In this document: positions 35,088 to 44,167 of the stretch, piece by piece
How positions within the stretch are numbered: the stretch's first letter is position 1
How the letters are laid out: each line of letters opens with the position of its first letter
NCBI GenBank assembly: GCA_002310215.1
Contig: DBYR01000014.1
Location: 164,460-228,459 of the forward strand
DNA length: 64,000 bases
Direction: 5' to 3'
Source: Bacteroidales bacterium UBA1181
GTDB taxonomy: Bacteria > Bacteroidota > Bacteroidia > Bacteroidales > Paludibacteraceae
Translations under genes and position numbers: made by a program
The notes under the pieces: model-generated
What the model was told of the DNA's origin: nothing
The model's input: only the letters and a program-made list of their open reading frames with translations
The model's database searches: none

Positions 35088-35522
35088 ATGAAAAATATAA
35101 AATATATGAGCCTCATGATGGCTCTTCTGTGTGTGCTTCCCTTGGGTTTCTCCTCTTGTGGCGACGACGACGATGAACCAGCCGCTCCGACGGTAGCGTT
35201 GGACGAGGCAAACATCGAAGGGGATGAGATCTGCGTCAAGGCGGATGTTAAGGCGGAGGGACGTACCGCCGCTATCCTCATCGAGATCCGCAACGCTTCA
35301 AACGGAGAGGTTAAGGTGAGCAAGTCTGTGACCGACAGCAAGTACATCGGTGTGCTTAACATCGACGGCTTCCATGTGCATGTCGATATCGCTGGCACAG
35401 GTGTTGTCGAAGGCGACAAGTTGAAACTGACCGTTACCGACGCCAACGGACGCTCCACCACTGACGAGAAAACACTCACGGAAGAGGAGGATGACGACGA
35501 GCACGAGCATGAACATGAATGA
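35088..35522 (+). CDS. DUF4625-type lipoprotein with His-rich tail
   Basis: 144 aa. Lipobox signal (LPLGFSSC), then an acidic DDDDE spacer and one Ig-like beta domain ('VALDEANIEGDEICVKADVKAEGRTAAILIEI... IDGFHVHVDIAG...LKLTVTDANG'). The C-terminus is an alternating acidic/His tail (DDDEHEHEHE), typical of metal-binding sponges. It is third in the TonB operon and is probably a surface metal-capture partner of the receptor. It shares its domain type with the next gene, probably by duplication. Confidence 0.8.
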   Translation: MKNIKYMSLMMALLCVLPLGFSSCGDDDDEPAAPTVALDEANIEGDEICVKADVKAEGRTAAILIEIRNASNGEVKVSKSVTDSKYIGVLNIDGFHVHVDIAGTGVVEGDKLKLTVTDANGRSTTDEKTLTEEEDDDEHEHEHE

Positions 35523-35541
35523 TTAATAAATTGATAGCAAG

Positions 35542-36009
35542 ATGAAACATTATTTGGCAATTACTATGCTGCTGTGCGTGCTGGGCGCGTGCGGTGGTGA
35601 CGACGAGGCCTCCAAGGACATGAGCTATCCGGTGATTTCCGACGAGGGTATTGAGGCTGTGCCTTCCGATTGTTATATCCTCAAACGGGGGGAGGTGATG
35701 CCGTTCCACTATGTGTTCACCGATGACACGGAACTGGGCTCATTCAACATCGAGATCCACAATAATTTCGATCATCATACGCACGGCACATCATCGGTGG
35801 AGTGTCCGATGGAGGAGGAGAAGGCCGCTGTGAACGCATGGGTCTTCAACCAAGACTACGAGATTCCTTCGGGGCTCCGCACCTACGATGCGCAGATAGA
35901 GATACCGATTCCAGATGATGTGGATCCCGGCGACTATCATTTCATGATCCGTCTGACCGACCATGTCGGTTGGCAACAACTTCGCGCCATGGCTGTGAAG
36001 ATTCAATAG
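35542..36009 (+). CDS. DUF4625-type lipoprotein (second copy)
   Basis: 155 aa. Signal with lipobox (MLLCVLGAC), acidic spacer, and a DUF4625-like Ig fold with 'LGSFNIEIHNNFDHHTHGTSSVEC', a His cluster where metal could bind, and a second block 'YHFMIRLTDHVGWQQLRAMAVKIQ'. It lies 19 bp after its paralogue and is followed by a strong terminator, so it closes the operon. Confidence 0.8.
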   Translation: MKHYLAITMLLCVLGACGGDDEASKDMSYPVISDEGIEAVPSDCYILKRGEVMPFHYVFTDDTELGSFNIEIHNNFDHHTHGTSSVECPMEEEKAAVNAWVFNQDYEIPSGLRTYDAQIEIPIPDDVDPGDYHFMIRLTDHVGWQQLRAMAVKIQ

Positions 36010-36033
36010 CTGTAGCTCGCGACGGATTGGTTC

Positions 36034-36069
36034 AATCCCCATGGTTCTTTTGGATCATGGGGATTTTTT
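36034..36069 (+). terminator. Terminator after the TonB operon
   Basis: A 10-bp perfect stem AATCCCCATG/CATGGGGATT with a 12-nt loop, followed by T6. Confidence 0.9.
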
Positions 36070-36091
36070 GTGGTTTGCTTTTTGCTTGTTA

Positions 36092-36127
36092 TATATATTA
36101 AGCATGTTTAAACCTGCTTAATATATA
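36092..36127. repeat. 13-bp perfect inverted repeat
   Basis: TATATATTAAGCA / TGCTTAATATATA with a 10-nt spacer, in an AT-rich stretch between the TonB operon and the broken DUF4143 gene. It may be a scar or binding site. It also marks the left edge of unusual AT-rich sequence (36070-36270) with no gene. Confidence 0.6.
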
Positions 36128-36269
36128 AATCGGCTTTAAGTATTTTATAATCAGTAGATTATATGTATATTTTAAAAATAATTCAGCTATTTTTTAAGGC
36201 ATTTTTCTCTTAATATATACTTTTTGTAGCATTATTTTATAAAATTGAATATATTAAGACGATTTAAAT

Positions 36270-36749
36270 ATGCTTATTTGTATAGAAATTTTGTTATTCA
36301 AACTCTATCTTACGAACCCTTCCCTGCGGTGTGCGCTTTTCCAACCGATTGACGAGAACGACGAGGTCATCGGCAACATGGTGGAGACTGCGGTATATGC
36401 CCAATGGATTCCCCGTAACGCGAACATCGCGTATGCGAACTGGAACGAGGGCAACCAAAAGAAGGGGGAGGTGGATATTGTCGGGCTGAACGATGCCAAA
36501 CAGAAACCGGACTGGGCCGTGGAGGTGAAATGGACGAACAAGCCATACGCAAACCCCTCTTCGGAGCTGAAATCCTTGGAGACTTTCATGAAACGGAACG
36601 GACTTTCCTATGCCATCGTCACCTCCATCTCCGAGTCCGGGAAGAGAGAGATGCCATACGGTACGCTCCAGTTTATGACTGTCGCCTGCTATGCCTATAC
36701 GATAGGGGGGAATACGCTGAAAGCGACAAAGACGTTGTATGGGCTATGA
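36270..36749 (+). pseudogene. 3' fragment of an AAA ATPase with DUF4143
   Basis: Codes for 159 aa that match only the C-terminal DUF4143 part of the ~400-500-aa ATPase family: 'KLYLTNPSLRCALFQPIDENDEVIGNMVETAVYAQW' and 'GEVDIVGLNDAKQKPDWAVEVKWTNK' (nuclease-like E-x-K element). The N-terminal Walker A ATPase is absent and the upstream 200 bp is AT-rich noise. Remnant of a deleted gene. Confidence 0.8.
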
Positions 36750-36916
36750 GCCCTATTGGTTGCGGATTTTAGGGCGTTTGGAATGCTAAACCTTTGGGAC
36801 ATCCGATTATTACGATGCCGACAATAACTACTTGTGAAGGGATAAAAACTACCACGAATAGCCATTTTTAGGGATTGCGTAATCCTCCGCGAAGGCGCAT
36901 TTTTGCAGTGTTCAAA

Positions 36917-36929
36917 AACGTACAACGTT
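36917..36929. promoter_or_regulatory. Candidate TetR operator
   Basis: A short palindrome AACGT-ACA-ACGTT lies 9 bp before the TetR-family start codon. Divergent or auto-repression is common for this family. The half-sites are short, so this is tentative. Confidence 0.3.
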
Positions 36930-36937
36930 CAGAGCGG

Positions 36938-37558
36938 ATGCAAAGGAAAAAAGACGACATAGGAAGGTGCGTTGAGAAAGAGGCAAAGAAAATCTTTCTC
37001 AAAAAGGGTTATGCGAAAACATCGATGCGTGAGATCGCAGAGAATTCGGGCGTCGGGTTGAGCAACATCTACAATTACTATGTAAGCAAAGATGACCTTT
37101 TTTGCTCCATTGTCGCCCCTGTGGTCAACGAATTCAAGGGAATGCTCGATAGTTACCACAATTCGCAGGACGTTGACTTCACGCAGCAATGGGTGCCTGG
37201 CATGGCAGAAAAGACTGCAGCTGAATATAGTTGCATCATGCAGAAATACAGAGATCTGCTGAAATTGTTGCTGTTCAAATCGGCAGGTTCCTCGTTGGCA
37301 AATTTCAAAGAAGAGTTTACCGACAAGGCAACTGAAATGATACTGAAATACATGGATGCGATGAAACAGAAATATCCTACGCTGAAATGGGACTTCTCAC
37401 CCTTCTTCATTCATATAAACGCTGTGCAGCTATTCACCCTGCTCGAGGAGATCCTCATGCACAAAATAAGCGCAAAGGATGCGGAACGAATTTTTGTTGA
37501 ATATGTCAATTATCACAACAACGGATGGAAACTACTAATTTACAACGACTTACAATAA
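36938..37558 (+). CDS. TetR/AcrR family transcriptional regulator
   Basis: 206 aa from ATG 36938. N-terminal TetR helix-turn-helix: 'EAKKIFLKKGYAKTSMREIAENSGVGLSNIYNYYVSKDDLF', a textbook match. The C-terminal ligand domain is helical and unclassified. It precedes the MMPL export operon with its own terminator in between, so it probably controls that operon. Confidence 0.92.
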   Translation: MQRKKDDIGRCVEKEAKKIFLKKGYAKTSMREIAENSGVGLSNIYNYYVSKDDLFCSIVAPVVNEFKGMLDSYHNSQDVDFTQQWVPGMAEKTAAEYSCIMQKYRDLLKLLLFKSAGSSLANFKEEFTDKATEMILKYMDAMKQKYPTLKWDFSPFFIHINAVQLFTLLEEILMHKISAKDAERIFVEYVNYHNNGWKLLIYNDLQ

Positions 37559-37601
37559 TTAAACAATTGTTATTTATTTTTTGTGTTTTCATAGCAGGAA
37601 G

Positions 37602-37631
37602 AAGAGGCTCAGAAATGAGTCTCTTTTTTTT
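37602..37631 (+). terminator. Terminator after the TetR gene
   Basis: Stem AGAGGCTCA/TGAGTCTCT (one G-U pair) with a GAAA loop, followed by T8. Confidence 0.85.
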
Positions 37632-37730
37632 GTGAACGATTCTGAATAGTGTTCGTTTTTGATGTTGTAACAAATTGAAATTCAAAGAGTAATTAATAAT
37701 AATATATAAAACATTAAAAATTAACTGATT

Positions 37731-40103
37731 ATGAACATTGAGAAAATCAATTCGCGATTCCGTGCTCTGACTGAGTGGAATCTGAAACACCGGCTATTGA
37801 CGGTACTGATCTTTGCCGCAGTCTTTATTGTGTCGGCCATGGGTCTGAAACGTATCTACTTCGAAACCTCTTGGGATAGCTACTTTGTGGAGGGCGACCC
37901 CATGTTGGAGAAAACAGATGATTTCAAAGCCACATTCGGTAATGACTACTACGTCTCCGTCTTGGTGAAGAATGAAAACGGACTATTCACGAAACAGAAC
38001 CTCGAACTGATTCGGGAACTAAGTCAAAACTTGATGGACAGTCTTTCCTATTCCGAGAGCATCACTTCCCTGACCGACCTTGAATTTATGATTGGTACAG
38101 ATGGTGGCATGGAACTCGGTCAGATCGTACCTGACACGATTCCTGAGGATGCGGCAGGTCTTGAGGCAATCCGAGAAAGGGCCTACTCGAAGCCTGAACT
38201 GGCAAGACGACTGATCTCCAAAGATGGCACCATGTCGTGGATCGTGGTGAAACTTCGTCCTTTCCCGGAAGACTCCGTGTGGAAAGCGGAGGGCAATGAA
38301 TCGCCCGATATGCTCACCGGACGTGAAGCGAAACAGATATGTATGCAGGAGAAATATGCTAGTCTGAATCCTTCTCCGTCGGGAATGCCGTTCATGTCAT
38401 ACGAGAAGATGCAATACATACAAGGACAGATGCGCATGATGTCTATCATCATCCTCATTGTCGGAATCGTCATCATGACTCTGGTGACCCGCTCGCTGCG
38501 GGGTGTGGTCATGCCTATCGTAACCACCATCATGGCCATTATGATGGCTTTCGGATGGATTGGATGGGCAGGGCTCTACATCGACCAGTCGGCTACACTT
38601 TCTGTGGTGGTCTTATGCTTTGCCATATCGATCGCCTACAACATTCATATATACAACTACTTCCGCACGCAACTCTTCCAACATGGAGACAGACGCAAGG
38701 CCATTGTTGAAGCGGTGACCGAGACGGGGTGGCCAGTCCTCTTCTCTGGTATCACCACCATCGCCGCCATGCTCTCTTTCGTGGCGATGAAACTGGTGCC
38801 GATGAAAGCGATTGGAATCAATTCGTCTCTCTGCATCCTCTCCGTTCTACTTGTGTGCCTCATCACAACTCCATTGGTCTATTCCATCGGACGAAAGAAT
38901 GTCAAACTGAAGAAAGCCTTCTCTTCAACCATAGAGGGCCGCATCGATGCCTTTTTCGAGCGCATGGGCGAATGGGTGCTGAAGCATAGCCGCACCATCA
39001 TGATCGTATCCGGAATATTGGCCGTCATCTGCGTATCCGCCGTACACCGCATCCAACCAGCCTTTGACGTGGAGAAGACCATGGGACGTAAAGTGCCCTA
39101 CGTGGATAAGCTACTGGACATTGGCTATTCCGAGTTGGGTTCACTCTATACCTACGATGTGCTTGTCACCCTTCAAAATCCGGATGACGCAAAGAAACCT
39201 GATGTTCTGAAACGTCTTGAAATGCTTGAAAATAGATGTGAGACCTATCATCTCACCAAACGTCATTACTCCATCCTGCCAATTCTGAAGGATATGAACC
39301 GTACCCTCAACGAAAACAAACAGGAGTATTACAAAATACCGGAAACTAGCGAGATGATAGCTCAGTTGCTTTTGCTCTACGAAAACGCAGGTGGTTCGGA
39401 GACTAACTATTGGATTGATTACGACTATCGCAAACTACGACTGCAAGTGGAATTGAAAAACTACAATTCCGCCGAGGTGGAGAACGATATCAATGATATC
39501 CAGCAATACGCCGCCGAGTTGTTCCCTGATGCACAAGTGTCAGCCGTAGGTAATGTGCCTCAATTCACGGTGATGCAGCAATATCTGGTGCGCGGACAGA
39601 TGTGGTCTTTGCTGCTCTCCGTACTGATTGTGGGTCTATTGTTGATGATAGCCTTCGGTAATGTCAAGCTAGGCTTAATCGGTATGATTCCGAATTTGGC
39701 GCCAATCATCTTTGCGGGTGGCGTGATGGGATGGTTCGGCTATTCGCTCGATATGATGACCGCCATTGTGATTCCGATGGTGTTGGGTCTGGCGGTGGAT
39801 GATACCATCCACGTGATCAACCATGCACACCTCGAGTTCGACCGCAAAAAGAACTATCGCTACGCCATACTACGGACTTTCCGTGTCATCGGTATTGCCG
39901 TGGTGATGTCAACCGTCATCTTAGTCTCCACTTTCCTTGGATTCACATCCTCAACGGCTAATAACTTCGTGGATCTAGGCATTCTAGCCTCCGCTGGTCT
40001 GATTGCCGCTCTTGTGGCAGACTTAGTCATATCACCTGTCGTGATGCGTCACTTCAAGGTGTTCGGCGAAGAAAACAACACGGATGATAAAATAAATGAT
40101 TAA
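37731..40103 (+). CDS. MMPL/RND-family exporter
   Basis: 790 aa. Two repeats, each with one N-terminal transmembrane helix, a ~200-aa periplasmic loop and five to six membrane helices, as in RND/MMPL lipid and drug exporters ('VVLCFAISIAYNIHIYNYF' and 'IVIPMVLGLAVDDTIHVINHAHLEF', with the intramembrane Asp pair DD near residue 690). Together with the next two genes (LolA-like and barrel protein) it makes a three-gene envelope export operon, possibly for lipids (inference). Confidence 0.9.
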   Translation: MNIEKINSRFRALTEWNLKHRLLTVLIFAAVFIVSAMGLKRIYFETSWDSYFVEGDPMLEKTDDFKATFGNDYYVSVLVKNENGLFTKQNLELIRELSQNLMDSLSYSESITSLTDLEFMIGTDGGMELGQIVPDTIPEDAAGLEAIRERAYSKPELARRLISKDGTMSWIVVKLRPFPEDSVWKAEGNESPDMLTGREAKQICMQEKYASLNPSPSGMPFMSYEKMQYIQGQMRMMSIIILIVGIVIMTLVTRSLRGVVMPIVTTIMAIMMAFGWIGWAGLYIDQSATLSVVVLCFAISIAYNIHIYNYFRTQLFQHGDRRKAIVEAVTETGWPVLFSGITTIAAMLSFVAMKLVPMKAIGINSSLCILSVLLVCLITTPLVYSIGRKNVKLKKAFSSTIEGRIDAFFERMGEWVLKHSRTIMIVSGILAVICVSAVHRIQPAFDVEKTMGRKVPYVDKLLDIGYSELGSLYTYDVLVTLQNPDDAKKPDVLKRLEMLENRCETYHLTKRHYSILPILKDMNRTLNENKQEYYKIPETSEMIAQLLLLYENAGGSETNYWIDYDYRKLRLQVELKNYNSAEVENDINDIQQYAAELFPDAQVSAVGNVPQFTVMQQYLVRGQMWSLLLSVLIVGLLLMIAFGNVKLGLIGMIPNLAPIIFAGGVMGWFGYSLDMMTAIVIPMVLGLAVDDTIHVINHAHLEFDRKKNYRYAILRTFRVIGIAVVMSTVILVSTFLGFTSSTANNFVDLGILASAGLIAALVADLVISPVVMRHFKVFGEENNTDDKIND

Positions 40104-40125
40104 TAACTTAAAAAACGATAACGAT

Positions 40126-40899
40126 ATGAAAAAGATGATTTCAACGATGGTCGGACTGTTTGCTACGGCGACGATCATGGCACAAACATTAACTGGATTA
40201 GAAGTGGCAGAAAAAGTACACAACCGTCCGGATGGAGACACCCGCTACTGCGAGATGAGTCTTACCCTCATCAACAAAAACGGCAGCAAACGGGTGCGAG
40301 AACTCAAATCCTATTCCAAGGATTACGGACAAGATCGTAAAACCATCATGTTCTTCCTCTATCCTGGCGATGTGAAGGGCACTGGATTCCTCACGTGGGA
40401 TTACGACCAAGCCAACAAGGATGATGACAAATGGCTCTATCTGCCAGCCATGAAGAAGACACGTCGTATCAGTGGTTCCTCTTCCAAAACCGATTATTTC
40501 ATGGGGACCGACTTCACTTACGATGACATGGGTCGACGCAACCTTGACGAGGACACCCATACCCTTTTGCGTGAAGAGACAATTGACGGATACAAGTGTT
40601 GGGTGCTACAATCCGTACCAAAGAAGAGTGGAGACCTCTACACCAAACGCATCTCCTGGATTCGCCAAGACTGTCTGATTCCCGTGAAGGTGGAATACTA
40701 CGACAAACTTGACAAACTACACCGTCAACTCATTGCCGACGATATCAAGCAAGTCAATGGCTACTGGACCATCGGGCACATGAACATGAAGAATGTCCAG
40801 ACCAAACATGAGACTGATCTGAGATTTAAAAATTATCAATACGACCAGCCTACAAGTGATAATATCTTCACTGTCTCACAACTCGAAAAAGGATTATAA
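40126..40899 (+). CDS. Outer-membrane lipoprotein-sorting (LolA-like) protein
   Basis: 257 aa from ATG 40126 (signal peptide [20 protein letters not shown]; an in-frame ATG at 40096 overlaps the transporter and lacks a signal). '[53 protein letters not shown]' is the core of the outer-membrane lipoprotein-sorting family, which sits next to MMPL/RND exporters and is thought to pass lipid across the periplasm. Confidence 0.85.
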   Translation: [257 protein letters not shown]

Positions 40900-40905
40900 A
40901 CAATC

Positions 40906-42129
40906 ATGAGAAAAACGCTATTATTACTGATTTTTCTTCCCGCTCTCCTTTGGGCACAGGAGGATGCCAATAAATTGAAGTTCAATTACAAAGGTTTCAT
41001 TGACACCTACCATGCCATGCGTGCAAGTGGCGACCACGACTATATGTCGAGTCGCACACGCGCACGCCTCGAGGGTGGATTGGAGAAGGGGTCCACGTCA
41101 GGGTTCATATCACTCAATGCGGCATTCAATCCTATTGTCCAAAAGCAATCTGGTTTGTTTCTCCGAGAAGCCTTTGTGGAACATAGTCAAAAGAAATGGG
41201 GCATCAAACTGGGAAGACAGATTGTCTCATGGGGTGTGGCTGACGGGTTACAAGTCACAGACATCATCTCACCCATGGACTACACCGAGTTTCTTGCGCA
41301 GGATTACGACGACATACGCATCCCCGTCAATGCCCTTCGTCTGAGCTATGGAGGAATGAGTGTGAAAGCGGAAGTCATCTTCGTCCCCGTACCAGAATAC
41401 TACGAGTTGCCCACCGACCCTAAGAATCCATGGGGCATATCACTCAATGGAATGAATTGCGAGATGAACCATCACACTCCATCAAAACGGATCTCCCATA
41501 GCGAATATGGCGCCCGTCTTTGCGCCTATCTGAACAGTGTAGATTTCTCCTTTTGCGCCCTACGCACATACAACAAGATACCCGCATTCAGTCTGGCTGG
41601 TATCACGCCAGAGGGACTCCTATCTGTGGATGCCTATTACGGAAGGATGACGATGTTGGGTACTGACCTCTCCGTCTCCGCCGGCAACTTCGTGATTCGA
41701 GCGGAAGCCGCCGCTTATTTGGATATGCTACACACTCCGAAGAACTACATGGGAGCCGCCAAACGAGGGAACGACCTTGTCTCACTGATTGGCGTGGATT
41801 GGTATCCAGGCAATGATTGGACGCTTATGTTGCAATATTGCCACACCCATATTTTCGGGGATGATGAGTTGTCCGACTACCATAACTCGGGCATGGCGAC
41901 CGTCAATATCAGCAAGGCCTTGTTACGAAACACGATGAAGCTCGGTGCCTTCGGACGAATCGATTGCGCAAACAACGGAGCCTTCTTCATTCGCTTCAAT
42001 GCCGAATACCAGCTCACCGACGACATCGCCATCACATTAGGCTATGACTGGTTCCGTGCCGACGCAGGAATGTTCGCCCTCTACAAGGACAATTCGGAGG
42101 TGTGGGGGAAGGTGAAGTATAGTTTTTAG
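40906..42129 (+). CDS. DUF1302-like outer-membrane barrel protein
   Basis: 407 aa. Signal peptide (MRKTLLLLIFLPALLWAQ). Barrel pattern with 'LRLSYGGMSVKAEVIFVPVPEYYELP', 'QLTDDIAITLGYDWFRADAGMFALYKDNSEVWGKVKYSF'; the start 'YKGFIDTYHAMR..RARLEGG' resembles DUF1302-type proteins partnering MMPL exporters. Its last 80 bp are duplicated 1.4 kb downstream (see repeats). Confidence 0.75.
   Translation: MRKTLLLLIFLPALLWAQEDANKLKFNYKGFIDTYHAMRASGDHDYMSSRTRARLEGGLEKGSTSGFISLNAAFNPIVQKQSGLFLREAFVEHSQKKWGIKLGRQIVSWGVADGLQVTDIISPMDYTEFLAQDYDDIRIPVNALRLSYGGMSVKAEVIFVPVPEYYELPTDPKNPWGISLNGMNCEMNHHTPSKRISHSEYGARLCAYLNSVDFSFCALRTYNKIPAFSLAGITPEGLLSVDAYYGRMTMLGTDLSVSAGNFVIRAEAAAYLDMLHTPKNYMGAAKRGNDLVSLIGVDWYPGNDWTLMLQYCHTHIFGDDELSDYHNSGMATVNISKALLRNTMKLGAFGRIDCANNGAFFIRFNAEYQLTDDIAITLGYDWFRADAGMFALYKDNSEVWGKVKYSF
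42050..42129 (+). repeat. Direct repeat, copy 1 (3' end of the barrel gene)
   Basis: The last ~80 bp of the intact barrel gene, matching 43449-43527 at about 90% identity with a one-base deletion in copy 2. Confidence 0.85.
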
Positions 42130-42170
42130 GTGTTTTTCATAATACCATTATTTTTCCGATTACCTTTCCA

Positions 42171-43208
42171 TCATTCTTCCGTTTCATGTTGCTCCATGAA
42201 GAAGCGTTTCTGCTGATCAATTTCTTGCTTGAGTTCTTCCTCTGTCGGCATGTAGGTCATATATTTAGCAGCAAAAATCTGTTCACTGTCATGCAACACC
42301 GAGTAACGAGCAATTGTATTGTCAGTATCAGCACAAAGCAACACGCCGATAGTTGGCTGGTCGTCTTCGCCACGCATCAAATCATCGTACATACGGACAT
42401 ACATATCCAGTTGTCCGATGTCCTGATGCGTCAGGCGATGAGTCTTCAACTCGAAGATGACGAAACGTTTCATCTTAAAATTGTAGAAAACAAGGTCAAT
42501 ATAGAAGTCGTCGGTGTCCGTAACAATGTGTTGCTGACGTTCCACAAAGGCGAAACCACGTCCGAGTTCCAAGATGAACTTCTCAAGATTGTCTGTCAGA
42601 GCCTGTTCCAGCTCGGACTCCGAATACTTAGTATCTCGTTTGAAGCCCATGAACTCAGCCACGAAAGGATTCTTAATATATTCCATTGGATCTTTATTCT
42701 TGTCTTTCGGCAAGTCTTCCACGTTGGCAGGAGACTGAGCTGCCAAGCGACGTTCATAATATTGCGTGGAAATGTTGCGGTCAAGTTCTCTTGTACTCCA
42801 CATATTCTCTGATGCTACGGTTAGATACCAGAGCCTCGCCTTTGAATTAGTAACTGATAATATTCTACGCACATGGGTCCATTCAAGATTGTGAACGCAC
42901 GCGTTCACAATCTGTATGTCTGGAAACAAAAGATAAAATTTCTTATAGTAGTCAAGATTTCTCTTACTATAGCTATTTCCATATGACGGTACAAGGTCAT
43001 CTGCCAAATTCTTCATTAGGTTTTTTCCATATTCAGCCCGAACCTTCCCCGCTTGTTCCTCTTCGACGATACGTCGTCCCACATTCCAATAAGTAGTAAT
43101 AGCAGCTTGTCCTGCAGCCGCGTAAGCCATCTTACGACCTTGCTCTATGATGGAACGAACGTCGTTTACAAAGTTTTGCTCTTTTAGCATTTTGTTTTGT
43201 TTTTCCAT
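42171..43208 (-). CDS. DUF1016 (YhcG-type) PD-(D/E)XK nuclease protein
   Basis: 345 aa. N-terminal DUF1016_N helical region ('AAITTYWNVGRRIVEEEQAGKVRAEYGKNLMKNLADDL', a common start of YhcG-type proteins) and a C-terminal PD-(D/E)XK nuclease: 'GFAFVERQQHIVTDTDDFYIDLVFYNFKMKRFVIFELKTHRLTHQDIGQLDMY' with D of DLVFYN and E-x-K of FELK plus the downstream Gln. The active site appears complete. It lies between duplicated barrel-gene ends, so it was probably inserted. The coding strand contains a near-perfect palindrome (42886-42913). A TATATTTG on the minus strand at 43359-43352 may be its promoter. Function: restriction or DNA recombination; not settled for the family. Confidence 0.9.
   Translation of the reverse strand: MEKQNKMLKEQNFVNDVRSIIEQGRKMAYAAAGQAAITTYWNVGRRIVEEEQAGKVRAEYGKNLMKNLADDLVPSYGNSYSKRNLDYYKKFYLLFPDIQIVNACVHNLEWTHVRRILSVTNSKARLWYLTVASENMWSTRELDRNISTQYYERRLAAQSPANVEDLPKDKNKDPMEYIKNPFVAEFMGFKRDTKYSESELEQALTDNLEKFILELGRGFAFVERQQHIVTDTDDFYIDLVFYNFKMKRFVIFELKTHRLTHQDIGQLDMYVRMYDDLMRGEDDQPTIGVLLCADTDNTIARYSVLHDSEQIFAAKYMTYMPTEEELKQEIDQQKRFFMEQHETEE
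42886..42913. repeat. Palindrome, copy A (inside the DUF1016 gene)
   Basis: AGATTGTGAACGC-AC-GCGTTCACAATCT, 13-bp perfect arms. On the minus strand it codes for part of 'QIVNACVHNLE'. The same element recurs at 48807-48830, with a shared TTCAAGATTGTGAAC flank. Confidence 0.8.
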
Positions 43209-43634
43209 GATGCAATGTTGTTTGTGCTTTTTATACAGGTTGATAGTGTGATAGACTTTCCATTAACTTTCGCTTGCCAAAAAACTTTCGAGGCTTGAAA
43301 CATTCACAGTTTAGCTTAAGCGGTGTAACGGTAGAACTCACTTTCAAGTGTCAAATATACATTTATTTTTGCAATATATTGAAGTTTTTTCTAATTCTTT
43401 GCACAAGTATTTTCTCAAATCATTATCAATCAGCATTGTAATAAGCTAGGCTCCGTGCCGATGCGGGAATGTTCGCCCTCTACAAGGACAATTCGGAGAT
43501 ATGGGGAAGGTGAAGTATAGTTTTTAAAGAATCCTTTACAATAGCTATATCACCCTCATCTAATAGCCATTATATGGGATTTTTTCATCGCTCCAATCCC
43601 TCTACCTTTGTCACGAATTTTAAATTTTGACAAT
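43209..43634. other. Intergenic region with decayed barrel-gene end
   Basis: 43209-43448 holds no gene; a CACTT/AAGTG inverted repeat is at 43339-43350. 43449-43527 is the decayed copy of the barrel-gene end. A TACCTTTG -7-like box at 43603-43610 lies 25 bp before the next gene; no TTG at the usual spacing. Confidence 0.6.
43449..43527 (+). repeat. Direct repeat, copy 2 (decayed barrel-gene end)
   Basis: Matches 42050-42129 with about five substitutions and a missing G that breaks the frame. It has no coding role now. Confidence 0.85.
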
Positions 43635-44117
43635 ATGAAGCATAACCATTTTTCACATTTTCTCGCTGCGGCAATGCTTTGCACATCGAGCCAATTGTGG
43701 GCCTCGGAGACACTAATCGTATCAAATGCCAATGGGGAAACAACAACTTTTTTGCTTTCGTCCCATCCTGATGTCTCCTTTTCGGATCAATCTGTCATAC
43801 TACACACAGACGATCAAAAAGTTTTCTATCCAATTGACCAATACTTATCTTTCTCTTATGGGAAAAACGAAACGGATATCAACGACGTGAAATCCGATGG
43901 AGAAGTGTTTTCTTTCAATGGCGGAGTACAAGCACGAGGTTTAAAACCAGGCGAAGAAATTTACATTTATAACATCAATGGGCAGATCATCACACAAGGG
44001 AAAGCCAACGACGTCGGATGCGCTGAAATTTTATTTGACACAAACCGCGTAAAGGTATTCTTAGTCAAGACTGCAACTAAAACGTTCAAGGTAATCTCCT
44101 CGAAAAAAGACAAATAA
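43635..44117 (+). CDS. Secreted protein, unknown function
   Basis: 160 aa from ATG 43635. Signal peptide (MKHNHFSHFLAAAMLCTSSQLWA). The mature part 'IVSNANGETTTFLLSSHPDVSFSDQSVILHTDDQKVFYPIDQYLSFSYG' and 'EEIYIYNINGQIITQGKANDVG' resembles the C-terminal sorting-domain type of Bacteroidetes secreted proteins (T9SS type A-like), without certainty. It precedes the larger secreted gene in an apparent operon (50-bp gap). Confidence 0.6.
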   Translation: MKHNHFSHFLAAAMLCTSSQLWASETLIVSNANGETTTFLLSSHPDVSFSDQSVILHTDDQKVFYPIDQYLSFSYGKNETDINDVKSDGEVFSFNGGVQARGLKPGEEIYIYNINGQIITQGKANDVGCAEILFDTNRVKVFLVKTATKTFKVISSKKDK

Positions 44118-44167
44118 CAAACTTAATATACAATTAATAGCCACAATTCAACGAAATAAATTTGAGT

